Source: Callipepla californica brunnescens
Lineage: Eukaryota; Chordata; Aves; Galliformes; Odontophoridae
Direction of reading: 5' to 3'
DNA: 64,000 nucleotides
Assembly (NCBI GenBank): GCA_023055505.1
Contig: JALIRH010000010.1
Span: 7,098,001 to 7,162,000 of the forward strand
Shown here: positions 1 through 11,707 of the stretch, one piece after another
Layout of the letters: each line of letters opens with the position of its first letter
Position numbering within the stretch: the stretch's first letter is position 1
Made by a program: the position numbers and the translations under genes
Notes under the pieces: generated by a model
What the model was told of the DNA's origin: nothing
Database searches by the model: none
The model's input: the letters and a program-made list of their open reading frames with translations, nothing else

Positions 1-1778
1 ATTAAGTTATATTAGCTTATTATGATGTTGAATTTCAATGTCATATTATATCTATGAACTACATCTATTCTGACATTCTTATCTTCAGATGTTAGCCTAT
101 AAACAAGTTAGGTACAATGGATTATCAATAACACTTAGGCAAAAAAGAACCAAAGGCAGATCTCCATTTCCAAAGCCAATGCATGCACATGTGTACCTAT
201 GACAGTTGCCTATGAGTAATCTCAAACACTAAACTACATCTGTGTTCACAATGTGCTGGATGCAACTTGAATAGATAGCTCATTTACAGAAATAAAAATA
301 AAAAAATCATAGAACGTGATAAAAAAGTATTAATCCATAGATAAGTGAGTAAGCTACTCTCACTCACTTCAGAAGATACTGACCCAGCAGCCAGTTTTTA
401 TTTAAAAGTCCAGGTATGTATTGTAAGAAAAAGAGAAAATATTGCAGAGGACTACAATAGAGAACCATAATAATCCCAAATTAAAATATACACAGAAAAC
501 AACGGATTTGACAGCCCAAATATTGATTATTCTTATTCAATCACATGAAGCTAACACAGATGAGACACTGACTGAAAAATGCATCCATTTCTGATTATCA
601 GCACAAGAATACAGACAAGTCCACTGTGAGCACTAATTTTGAGTGCTTTTTTAGTGACGGCTAATACATCACAGAGGCAGGAAAGGGGGATAATAGGTTT
701 TTTTTCCTGAACGAATAAGCCTGATCTGGGGAAATAGTGCTCAATAAAAATGAACTAATAAAACATGCCACTTGTTACTGTTATTGCTTCAGATTTAGTA
801 GATCTTTCATATTCCAGAATAAAAATTTAAGTAGTTTACACCATTTTCCACTGGGGCAATAATACCAAAATGGGTTTGCATTCAAGTTATTATAAAGTGC
901 ATACAGAAACAGGATTTGTCAAAACATTTTGAAACGTATGATGATATCTTTGATGCATGTCAAAGAGATATCGAACTGTGACAAGTAATGTTAAAAAACA
1001 TAGGCTGTTTGATGTACTATTGAGCTGAGTAAATACCCAAATGCATATCTCCATTACGCTGATTGGCTGCATCATTGTCACAAATGAATATAATATAGAG
1101 AGCAGTTATGAAAGCAAGTTTTAAAAATAACTAACATCCAAAACGTGTTAATAGAAAAATCAGTACTGGGCTTTGAAAGCATCTTCTATTTTTTTCTGTC
1201 ACAAAAAATCCCCATTTAAGAAGTTTAAAATGAATGAAAATTGTATTTTGAAGAGTTAATTTTGAAACTAATAGCATTATCTTTGTAATTTATTTATCAT
1301 TACCCTATTCATAGTCTTATCCTTTTAGAGTGACAAGAAACAGTAACAGAATGCTTTGTCATTTACATTTACTCTGCAAATATAATTGCAAATAGTATTC
1401 TAAATCTATTTTGGAAGTGTGCACTTGGCATGTTTGTTTTTTTTTCATCCTCCTTTCTGGAAGAAATGTCACAACTATGTAATGGTACCTCTTTTCAACC
1501 ATCAAGATAGGAAACAGCTGGAAGTTCTATAATTTTACATGCTGGCCTACTGCCTTACCTCTTCTAAGGTAATTATCCCTACTAATTTGCCCTGGTCCTA
1601 CAATTTTTCCTGAAGATAACTACTCTTGTTATGGGTATTCTGGGCTAGACTGAACTGTGATCTGATAGCAAACAGCTCTTAAATACTATTTTCATAATGT
1701 TCTCTATTTCTGCATCTCTCTTGGTATGCATCCTGACACAACATTGCATCATGAATTCTTAGTGTTAGATGTGATGGT

Positions 1779-1969
1779 GAGGCACTGCGACAGAGTGGTT
1801 GTGTGTGATGAATGTGGTTGATACCCTGACCCTGAAGACTTCCAAGGAGATATTGGATGAAGCACTGAACAACCTGATTTAGCTGTGCGTGACCCTGTTC
1901 ACTGCAAGGGAGTTGGACTAGATGACCTATAAAGGTCCTTTCCAATCCTAAGGATTCAATGATTCCATT
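1779..1969 (+). mobile_element. CR1 LINE 3'-end fragment
   Basis: This is a degraded 3' terminus of an avian CR1 element. The closing part (gttggactagatgacctataaaggtcctttccaatcc... ending in gattccatt) follows the CR1 3' untranslated consensus, including the short terminal repeat related to ATTCTRTG. It is severely 5' truncated, as most CR1 copies are, and has no coding potential. Confidence 0.75.
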
Positions 1970-2116
1970 CTCAGCCCTGCAGCATCTTTCTCGTTATATC
2001 CTATGTAGCAGGTAACCATGCTACCATTAAAGCTACAGTACTCTTTTAAAACTTCCTCTAGTGGAATATTGTGCTGGGTAGCATAAGAGACAGGCAATAA
2101 CCCATCCCACATAAGT

Positions 2117-2173
2117 TAAAACAAACAAACAAACAAACAAAAAAAAACAACAAAAAACAAAAAAAAAAACAAT
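2117..2173 (+). repeat. (CAAA)n / A-rich simple repeat
   Basis: Tandem caaa units pass into an A-rich tract with scattered C. It is low-complexity sequence. Confidence 0.9.
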
Positions 2174-2683
2174 AGACCATTTCAAGAGCAAATGGAAAAG
2201 ACAGAATTTGCCAAGGGAGGTGTATATTTGATTTTTGTCACAGCTATTTTTCCATGCTACTTTGTGCATTAGGAGCTTCATATACTAATCAGGTATGCAT
2301 TTCCTGTTATAGATATGACCAACTAAATCTAGACAAACTATGTTTTCAGGTCTGCAGTGAAATCCTGACCATTTTGGGATATCACTGATGCACATTCACT
2401 CCACTGTACTTTCGGTGTCAACCATGACTTGTAGTTCATTTTAAATGACGTCACTGAAGCAGGATTTCATTGAAAACAGACATAAGACTTTCTTCTTAAT
2501 TAAAATAATTCTACATTTCATTTCACTTAATTCACACTTCATTTCATTTTACTTCATGAATGAAACCTAGAAGTCATCTACAACATCCCTGAGTTTTCAG
2601 TTCATATCTGCTACATCCGTTTTTCGGACTGCCAAGTACAAATAGCACTTGTTAATGGGTCTTTTTTAACTCTGCCACTTTAG

Positions 2684-2760
2684 GAAAAAAAAAAAAAAAC
2701 AAAGAAAGAAAACCTGAATATCAGGCCAAAATGCAATCCAAGAAAAGGGGGGGGGGGAAA
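2684..2760 (+). repeat. Poly-A, (GAAA) and 11-G homopolymer tract
   Basis: A run of A is followed by gaaa units and, after about 35 bases of unique sequence, by a run of eleven G at 2747-2757. Confidence 0.85.
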
Positions 2761-5700
2761 GTGCAAGAGAAATGAAAAGAGAAATCTGGTTCCACAGGAA
2801 AAAATAGCATAAAAATATCTAGTTGACTGAATGAAGCCAGCATTTCATATTTTTTTTACTTTACATGCTCATTTTTGAATCTTGTTGACTAAACATTGAG
2901 ACAACATTAATTAATTAATGTCTTATCAAGATATGAATGGGAATGTGGCACATAATAAAACAGATTTTTAATTCCAGACAAGTTAGCCACCATTTTTCTT
3001 AATGAATAAGACTTTCTGTACCTTTCTAAGACAAATATTTCATCAGACATTTAGGCTGATTTTGCATAAAGTGAATCAGAATTATTCATAACTCAGGCAG
3101 AATTATTTGCTCAAGCTTGTCAACAGAATTACTGGGAACCTGTAATTGAAATGAGTCTCATGGTATAATCTCTAGGAACATTGAAAAGGTTTTAATGTAA
3201 ATTTCATTTTAAAACTAAGACTCTTTTCAGGCAGGGCATTACTGAAAATCCTGGTTACAAATACTAAATCAGTAACACATCTCTATTGGCAGAGATCTTA
3301 AGGAAACACAAATCTTTCTCATTAAGAGGGTGCAAAAGATCTAGCCTTGAAAAGTATTTCTATGTTAGCCCACTATTTCAGTAATTTCCATAACACTTTC
3401 ATATTAATGTTAATTTGAAATAATTTTTTGAGGTGATCAGACAAGGATTACTTTGAAAACAAGCCTGCATTTAGTAAGGTCATGAAAATCTTTAAACAAC
3501 AGTAAATATTTTCATTCCAATCTGCACTAGAGTTTGGCTGTAGCTGTTATATGATTCGCCTTTAAGATATAATTGGAGCTGTACAGAAGTTTTATGAAAC
3601 CATTTGAGAGCTAATGTAAATTATTAATGGGGCTCCAAAGAACACACAGCAGCTTGGCAATAGAGGAAAATCTTCATGCTTTGAAGATAGCCTGAGTCCC
3701 ATGGGTGATATGTTTTAATGAAAATGCAAATTCTCTAGTGTACAAGGTTAGAAACATCCCAAAAACACACAAAGCACACAAAACCAGCATTTGTCTATTG
3801 TGGCTCAGGACTATCTCATGGTCCCACTTTGTCACTATTGTCAAAATTCTGCATTCTATATAGTCATAGAAGAAAGATTAAAGATTTGGATTCCACTCTA
3901 TTACAGAACTTTGTTTCTAGTTTACCTAAAGTTTTAAACAGAGTTTTAACATATTTACAGCAAGCAAACTTAGCACATAGGTCAAGTCAGCACTAGAGAC
4001 AAGTACATGTTCTATTTAAGGTGTACTAAAACTAAGAAAGTGAACATCTTTTGAGCCCTTTAGATGATTAACAATTCCTGCATTTATCAATTATAGTAAT
4101 GCTACATAGCTGAAGGAGATTGGTATATTCTTATTTTCTCAGGTCCCTCCAATAAGAATACAATATTTCATTTTCAAAAGAGGAACAGCAGAAATAAATG
4201 AGATATAACCTGCAAATTCTTCACTTGTAGGAGTGTGTGGAAAAGTATATTTGAGCAGCAATATACTATTTTAAGAGAACAAACAAAATAGGCCTATTTA
4301 TCTAAAGACACATTTCTTCCTAAATCTAGAAAATTTCTGGAGTGTGAAAAGAGGAATGATTGCTTTAGAATAACATTTACCACATTTCATTTCAATGACT
4401 GAAACCTTTTACTTCAAACAGCAGAACAGAAACCAAGAACCTGGAGTTCTTTCATGAAGATCAGTCTTTTAAAGCACTATAAATAGGTCTGATTATTGAA
4501 GAGTAAAAGGTCAGGCTTTGAACTACCTTCTGGCTTTTCTCCCAGAGCTAAAAATATAACCTATCCCAACTGGCCAAAGAGATTTTTAATCATTGTATTC
4601 ACTGATCTACTATAAACTTGATGTTTTCTTTAAGCCAATAAATCCGTATTAAGTATCATAACTATAGAGAACAAGATGCACACTGTTTACTGGAATATAG
4701 ATGCATTTAAATGCTTAAATAGAAGTGTCAATTGAATACATTCAAACCACCAAAAAAGTATAAATATACAAAAGCGTGAGTCTATTGCTATGTGGTAGGA
4801 CCTTACTAGCTTTATTTAGCATTACAGGTAACTTTGAGTATGGCACTTGACTGAAATTGCACATAAGTAATTTTACACTTCTTGAAAAATTCCCAACAGC
4901 TAACACTTATTGACTATCTAACCCTGCTCAGCAGCAACAGCTGCTAATAAATATTTTTAACATCTAATGTGAAATGCAAAGTAATTTTTTTATTATTATT
5001 AAACATCATTTTTTGCAATAGATTTATTAATAATTCAAGGGCAGTAATTCTTAGGTACTGTATTATATATCCTGTTCACAGTTTTTTTCCAAAAATCTGT
5101 GTATTCTGTAGGCATCTTAACTAAATAGAACAAACAAAAATTAATAGATGTGACTAGCAATTTTAAACATACTATTTCAAAGGAAAATAGTTCTCATATT
5201 TACCAAAATCCAAAATTTCTAACCTCATCCTCTTTAGAGACCCCACAAATCTGGAGCTTCTTACAGTTTGGCAGATTAAGAGTTCACTGTAATCTCAGTA
5301 AGAAAATGTACTTGTTACTCTTCAAGGGAATTAATCTATAACTAGTCTGTGTTAACAGTAGCTCACTTCTATTTATTTTATGTCGATTCTAAGTGGTGCT
5401 ATGCCCTTAGCTACTCTTTTCCTTCTATTTATAGAAAGGGAGGCTGTGGCCCTATAGAGGCTGCCTTTCTAATCATATATAACAGTAGATTTTCAACAGC
5501 GCCCCTAACAGACTCTAGAGATGAACAAAACCTTCCTTTCATGTTTTTAATTCCTTTCAGTTTTTTTAATCAAATTGTTACAGCAGAAAAGAATACTCCA
5601 GCCTGAACAGGGGTGACATTGCCTAACGCAATGCAAATACATTTAATCACCATTGACACACTGAGGAGGAGATAGATGGAAATAACCATTGACTTACTAT

Positions 5701-6109
5701 TAATACTACAGGGGAAGTTAAAAATAATTCCTTCACTTGACAAAAAGAGTTGGAAGAGATTGGAAAGATGACTGAAAGACAGATTTTAGGAGGGAAATCA
5801 GTTGCAAGAGTAATATGAATCTTGAAGAAATCTTTCTATGCCATCAAGACCCCCCTGCCTACAGCAAATCGAATAATGTTTATAAAGTTTTCCAAAATAC
5901 ACATTAAAATCAGTTAGGCTTTTTGACTAACTGCTTGACAGGCTGTTTCAGAAATTTATTATTTTAACAATTTACCTAATTTCCAGCTGAAGTGTACAGC
6001 TGAGACATTAATAACCATTTCTTCTGTTGCTGGTGGCTCAAGTATTTCTTATTCTCATGTGTTTCAGTACAGGTCACATCTATACTTTTAACCCTCATTT
6101 GCAAGCCTA

Positions 6110-6225
6110 CGTATCAGTCTTCCTTTGTCAAATGTGTTTCTCATTCTCATGGCTACCCTTCTCTGCACCTATGCTGATGTCAATATAATTTTACTGAACT
6201 TGAGTACCCAGAGTGGTACATAGTG
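6110..6225 (-). mobile_element. Possible ancient CR1/L3-type LINE fragment, antisense
   Basis: The run catggctacccttctctgca ... ctgaacttgagtacccagag ... is a decayed likeness of the antisense CR1/L3 ORF2 3' region, which reads roughly as a 'gccctcctctgcaccctctc ... aactggacacagtactccagg' pattern. Similarity is weak and judged by eye. Confidence 0.3.
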
Positions 6226-8245
6226 TCTCAGGTAAAATATCAGAAGCGGTTTGTATAGTAGCATTTATGTACATTACAGAACACTTTTTAATATTTTCTT
6301 TTATTCGTAATTTACCCAAAATGTAGATTGGCTGCTAGATTTGAGTATCTCTATCATTACGTTATGATGGAAAATATTTTTTTATGCCAGAGAATGTAAA
6401 AAAATTTCTTTATTGTTTTAAAGTTATTCCAAGGCAGCAAAATCTACTACCAAACACCCCTCGCTCTATATGTTAGTATACTACCAGTATACTCTCTTTG
6501 AGAATAGCTCCATTTACATCCCCATTTACCTGAAGTTTTAGTAAGTAGCAGTCCTTTTTACACTGTCAGATCTACATCACTGATCAATGCAGGAAGCTTC
6601 ATAAATGTAGATAAGGTATTTTCCTGACACTTTGTAATTAGCATAGCATGATGAGCTACCGTAATTGCTTGCCTGACAGCACAATTTCTCATCATTTATA
6701 AAGTCTTAATATATAATACATGCCCTGTAATGCATTTCGAACTATCTGAGCCTATCACAGTCAATCATCTTAGAAAAGCATCAGAACACTAGCATTTTTA
6801 AGTCTATAGTAACTGTTTTCTTTTGAATTTCTATTATATTACTGTAAGTAGCACTCTTTTACAACCAGGAGTGCATAAACCCTACAGAATTTCTCTGAAT
6901 AACTCAGTCGCTCCCATGTTTCAGTCCTTAAAGGAAGCAAATTAAGAGTAATTCAAAAAACATATATTTCTCCTGTTAGTAGAATATGAATAATGCAAAT
7001 AGCTTTGTTAGAAAATGAAAATTTCATAATTACATGTGGAGTCTGGGTTTTCAACTGAACATTTCTGACACCATAAGTATTATTTAAGGAAAAAATAGTA
7101 CTGTTACTACCAAAACAAAGGTAGTAATACTGTAGATGGATTTTGAAATGAATCTTTCTTTTGTTTTTGTTTGGTATTGCCAAAAAAGTGCTCAGTGCTG
7201 GCAAGAGAACCTATCCTGCATAACTTATTAAATAAGGCATTTAGGACTATTTCTGAAAATGAATCTTCAACATAAACAGCTTATCACTGATGCTGAAAGA
7301 ATGAGTCAGTCTGCTTCAAATGATCATTCTTGACCCTGTGTTAACCTCTTAAACAAAAGAATGTGCGTCTGTCATAATCCAAAAAAGGGAAGGTGATCTG
7401 AATTAATATGAGACGGCCAAAAAACAGTTTAATTTTAGCTCAGTATGGTTTTGTACAACCATAAAATCATCTATGTGTACACTCAGAAAGGAAGGAGTTT
7501 CACAGAGTGAAAATTAGTGGTTCAAGTCAACTACTTCTCTTTGCAGAAATATTGGTATAAGCTGATGTAAACCTTCTGCAAAACTTTAGCCTTTAGTTGC
7601 ACTCAGACTGCTGTTCAAAGAGATAACGACAGCACTTTGTAATTGCCAACTCTCTAAAGCAGACAAAAATCTGATTTATGGAAAATCTCTTAGTAATGAA
7701 AATGCTTCTAAAGATGAGAAACTGTATTAACTACCATCAATTTCTAAAGAAATGCTCATATATAACTATGGTATTTATAGCATACATTACTTTTGTTTGT
7801 TTTTTATATACCATTAACAAAAAAAAAAAAAGGAAAAAAGGAAAAACCTAAGAATTCTCATTACTTACAAATTTCACCAGAAGTAAATATTTTCCTGTTA
7901 AATAACATTAAATGTGACATAAACAATTATCATATACTATCCACTACAAAGAGTGCATGGTGCTTATTTATTTGCTACAAGAATAATGTACATTCAGAGA
8001 AGCACCAGCCTGAGCAACTCATTATGTACTGTCCTAGACAAAAGGAATCACAGTCAGTCACTTTTGTGCTGCATCTCCCTGGATAAGCATGCAACCTTTT
8101 TCTCATTGTCATGGGCAGAAATTCCAGTCAAGTCTTCAAAAGTCTGAAATGTAGTCATATTTGAAAAAAAAAATTAAAAAATCAAGCTGGAAAAAATCGG
8201 AAGTACACCTCAAAAATTCTATCTATTCAAAGCTCTCTTCTTTCA

Positions 8246-8276
8246 TTTTATTTTTAATACTTTTATTTTTAATACT
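8246..8276 (+). repeat. Tandem 15-mer duplication
   Basis: Two adjacent copies of an ttttatttttaatac unit give a small local duplication in AT-rich intron. Confidence 0.7.
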
Positions 8277-10214
8277 TAATAATTCATTTTTTTGTATTTT
8301 GTGTATGTTCATCTTCCTACTAAGCAGAAAATTTCTCATAATGGACCCACAGCACCCACAAATACCAGAGAAATCAGCTTTATAATCTGATCTAAAAAGT
8401 TATGGAAATGAAATTTCCCACAGTGAAACCAACTAAGCAAGTGTGTTCTAGATATTAACTCTAAGAAATTAGAATGAGAATTAGGTACCTAGTTACTTAA
8501 ATAAATCTGAGCTTTATCTGAGAATAGGCACAACTGGTGTGACTTGTTTCTCCGTATTTTTCTTTTACCCCTTTATACTACACAATTTAATCTGCTTTCA
8601 AGTTTTAGCACCTTTACAAGGTGAAAATGCTCTTGGGAAAAGGAACGATTTAATCAAACAATCAAATATTTGCTACTATCTCTCAACTAACACTTCTGTA
8701 CAGCTTCTACATGAAGCCCAGGATGCCTCTGTTTCACATACACTCTCATGCATTTAGGAGTGAATTTATCCACTTTGTCAGTATACAGGAATGGCTCATG
8801 TTTACAGACAAGTTTCCTTCCTCCTGTCTCTGTCACCTGTTTTGCTGCTCTAGAATGGCTGTAATTTCTTGCACTTGACTCCCTTTTCTTCTTTCATCAG
8901 TATGTATCTAGAATCTTCCCTTCACTTTTACACGTTACAGTGGAAATTAACAGGATATCTAAGAGAGGACTTGTAGTTTCACAGTACAAAACTGATTAAG
9001 ATACATCATACAGAAAGCAAAAAGTGCACTGGATGGAAAAAAAATCAAAATCTAGGCTCTGCTTTGGTGGGAACAAGTTGCCATACAAGTCCTGATAAAA
9101 ACAAAATCCTTACAGACTCGGTTTCTGTGTACTGTGTCAGTCTTCCAAACTGACATCTCTCTCTCTCTGCGTCACATTCAGGAATGGCTCCTTCAATGAT
9201 CATTTCTCTTGTTAAAATTTCCCACCAACCTAGCACCTCCTTATCATTGGCTGACATAGCAATTGTAGCTATGGGGTTTCTCATTTTGCTGTGCAGAGTA
9301 GTTCTGAGCACTGAGACAAATCACAGTGATAAGATGCAAGCTGCTGCTCTTCAGTAGCATCTCACTGAATGGGAGCTACTCCAGTGCTGCAGTGACATTA
9401 TTCCTTCTTGCACAATATCCATTTGATTTATTTTGAAATAAGACATATATTTCATCTTCTTTATTTTATTTATATTCAGCCATACTGCAATTCCTAAGCC
9501 TTCTTCCATCAATCACTTCTGTATCTGCTTACAGTTTTAAGTATTTCTACTTTTATTTAAGACATCATACCCAATATTCTGCATATTAAATTAAGTAATA
9601 ATGTAGTTTAAAACAGCTTATTAGAACTGTTCACATAACACCAGAACACATTACCAGAAGTCTACTGAAAATGTGACATTTATTTTGTTAGCCCGATCAG
9701 TATGTGTTTTCAATGAAACACTATAGTTACAGATTGGAATACTAGCTATAAAAACGTAGTAACATTTGGTGTTTAATTTTCTTCAATTTCTGTAGTAAAA
9801 TGATTTGCAAGATTTCTAATTGTCATTTCGAAACTTTCCTCAACTTTCTTCAATGTATTTTGATTCCAGGTCAGGTGTGAAAGTGGATAGACAACAGATT
9901 TTTGGGGGGAATTTCCTTCTCTCTCAGTCAGCAGATTACAAATTCAATTTAATTTACTAACAGTACCGGCTTTTTAAACTCTTCTAGTATTGCTTTATCT
10001 TTGTACAGGATTCTACAGCAAATAAATGAGTAAAATGAGTCAGATATATATTTATTAAGTGCATAAAGCTTTTTTTCAAAAAGCAGAGGCTATTAGAATC
10101 ATTCAGTTAATCAAGCAGATATTAAAATCTTTCTTACTGAAAAGATACAGAACTATCTGTCTGTCTGGCTACACTTTACTTGTAATCAGTACATTAGGGG
10201 CTAAAGGTGTTTGG

Positions 10215-10241
10215 TATTATTATTACTATTATTATTATTAT
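10215..10241 (+). repeat. (TAT)n trinucleotide repeat
   Basis: Nine tat/tac units make a short microsatellite with one interruption. Confidence 0.9.
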
Positions 10242-10585
10242 GTGACTTTGTAAAGAAATGTAACTTTATGTCACTTTGTAAACAAATACAGCTAATGCAA
10301 ACACATAGTTACAGATAAAACCTCCTTGTAAAGTAAGACCTGTGCATATAAAACAGAAGATCACTATGCCTGCAACATAGAATCACACTGTCATGCAAGT
10401 CTTTCATTGTTACTGCAAGTCTGAGACATCTTATTTGCAGCCAAATCAACTGACACTAGCAGTGAACCTTTTTCCATGCAAAGCTACATTTTACCTTTAG
10501 TCCTGCTACACCATTTAAATTTGGCCCCTTGTCAGGGCACTCAGTCTTTAGCCAAACTAAGTGATGTGATGAGCAGAAAGTAATA

Positions 10586-11170
10586 CACGAGGGTGACTCC
10601 AAAAATATTGCCTCCTATTTTATTATGTTGGAGCACAACATCAGAGACAGATGCTGGGGCTATGGCAGTAGAGGTTGAATTTTCCCATCAGTGTTCTGTT
10701 ACACTTTGTTGTTGTATGACACATGGCAGCAGAGGGGCAGCCTGATATAATGGTGTCTGAAATGGAAATGTAGTTGAAGCAAAGGGCTGGAATAGAATTC
10801 CCCTGTGCAGAAAAAAATTGCTTGCTGAATGTTTGTTGCTGTTTTTCCTTCTGCTTTTATCAAAACATAGTAAACATAATTTTGGCTATTCTGTACAGTG
10901 GATGTGAGCACAGTGAGGAAGTGAATGGTGCATTTCAGCAGTGACATCAGCAAAAGTGGGGTATGTCCATTAGTGCAGATTTTTATGAATATGGTGTGCA
11001 AGCACTTGCTCTTCACTGGTAAAAATGCATAGATAATGGTGGTGATTGCATTTAAAAACGATGTTTTGCAGCTGAGAAACTGTTCTAGCAAATAGTGTTA
11101 CTGTGTTCTCCGTAGCTGTCACAATTTCCATGGAAATAAATAGGAGCCATTACTTTTGGAGTAACCTATC
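10586..11170 (+). mobile_element. Internally deleted mariner (Galluhop-type) DNA transposon
   Basis: The element is about 585 bp and is bounded by imperfect inverted repeats. The left end reads GGTGACTCCAAAAATATTG; the right end, reverse-complemented, reads GGTTACTCCAAAAGTAATG. This is characteristic of the chicken mariner Galluhop, which is about 1.2 kb when complete. Inside, the start of the transposase frame is recognisable at 10723 (MAAEGQPD), with a TAG stop at 10771. It is followed by a helix-turn-helix remnant near 10897-10950 (VDVSTV...HFSS) and then directly by a C-terminal remnant from about 10975 (FYEYGVQAL). The middle region that would carry the catalytic aspartates is missing. 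It is therefore a dead, non-autonomous copy. The exact ends and the TA target duplication are uncertain by several bases. The antisense open frame at 10699-11091 is a shadow of this element. Confidence 0.85.
10723..11100 (+). pseudogene. Broken mariner transposase remnant
   Basis: N-terminal and C-terminal pieces of a mariner-family transposase are joined across an internal deletion. Stops occur in the expected frame at 10771 and again in the helix-turn-helix region (aag tga). The DDD catalytic core is absent, so no active transposase is possible. The assignment rests on recognisable short peptides such as VDVSTV and FYEYGVQAL. Confidence 0.7.
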
Positions 11171-11676
11171 TAGTTTGTTTCCTGACTTATGAAAAGAAGG
11201 GCACTGGTAGGGAGGTAACCACTGCATTTCTAGTGCTCAACCCAGTATACAGGATTAGGTTGCAATCATGATAGCAATCTGCCTAGACATTCAAGAGTAA
11301 TCTCAAGCCCATTTTATATGTATTTTTAAGCAAAGGTCCTATATGGCCTAGGGTTCAAGATGAAGAAGCTGAAGTGTATGTTTGAGTTTCTACTGCAGTT
11401 CAAGAGACATATCTACCATAAGTTATGGTGAGCCTACACCATGTCCCACATTTCATAAGGATGGCTACTGGGGAGCACCCCAACTGATGAATCGGAGTAA
11501 GGCAGGCAGGCAACTCCTCTGCCACAGCTGGTGCCTTTTGGAGGAAAACTGGTCAGTTGAATGCTTTCTGATGATAGGTAGGAAACAGGGACATAAACTC
11601 TTTTTTTCTCACTCAGACTAGATCACAGAAATCATGACTATTTGCTTCTGACACTTTACTTCATGTCTATGGTAAT

Positions 11677-11707
11677 TATTTAATGTCAGAACATTTAATG
11701 TCAGAAT
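11677..11707 (+). repeat. Tandem 15-mer duplication
   Basis: Two adjacent copies of tttaatgtcagaac(a/t) lie in intron 2, about 500 bp past the mariner. Confidence 0.7.

Larger units (their letters stand above)
1..10585 (+). other. KCNH7: KCNH7 intron 2 (part): AT-rich, mostly unique sequence
   Basis: No exon, promoter or RNA gene was recognised. Contents are one CR1 fragment (1779-1969), a possible ancient LINE piece (6110-6225) and simple repeats. The short open frames here (under 100 codons) show no family likeness and are regarded as chance. Confidence 0.8.

Noticed and set aside
10699..11091. 130-codon antisense open frame
   Set aside because: It lies wholly inside the mariner element, antisense to the transposase remnant.
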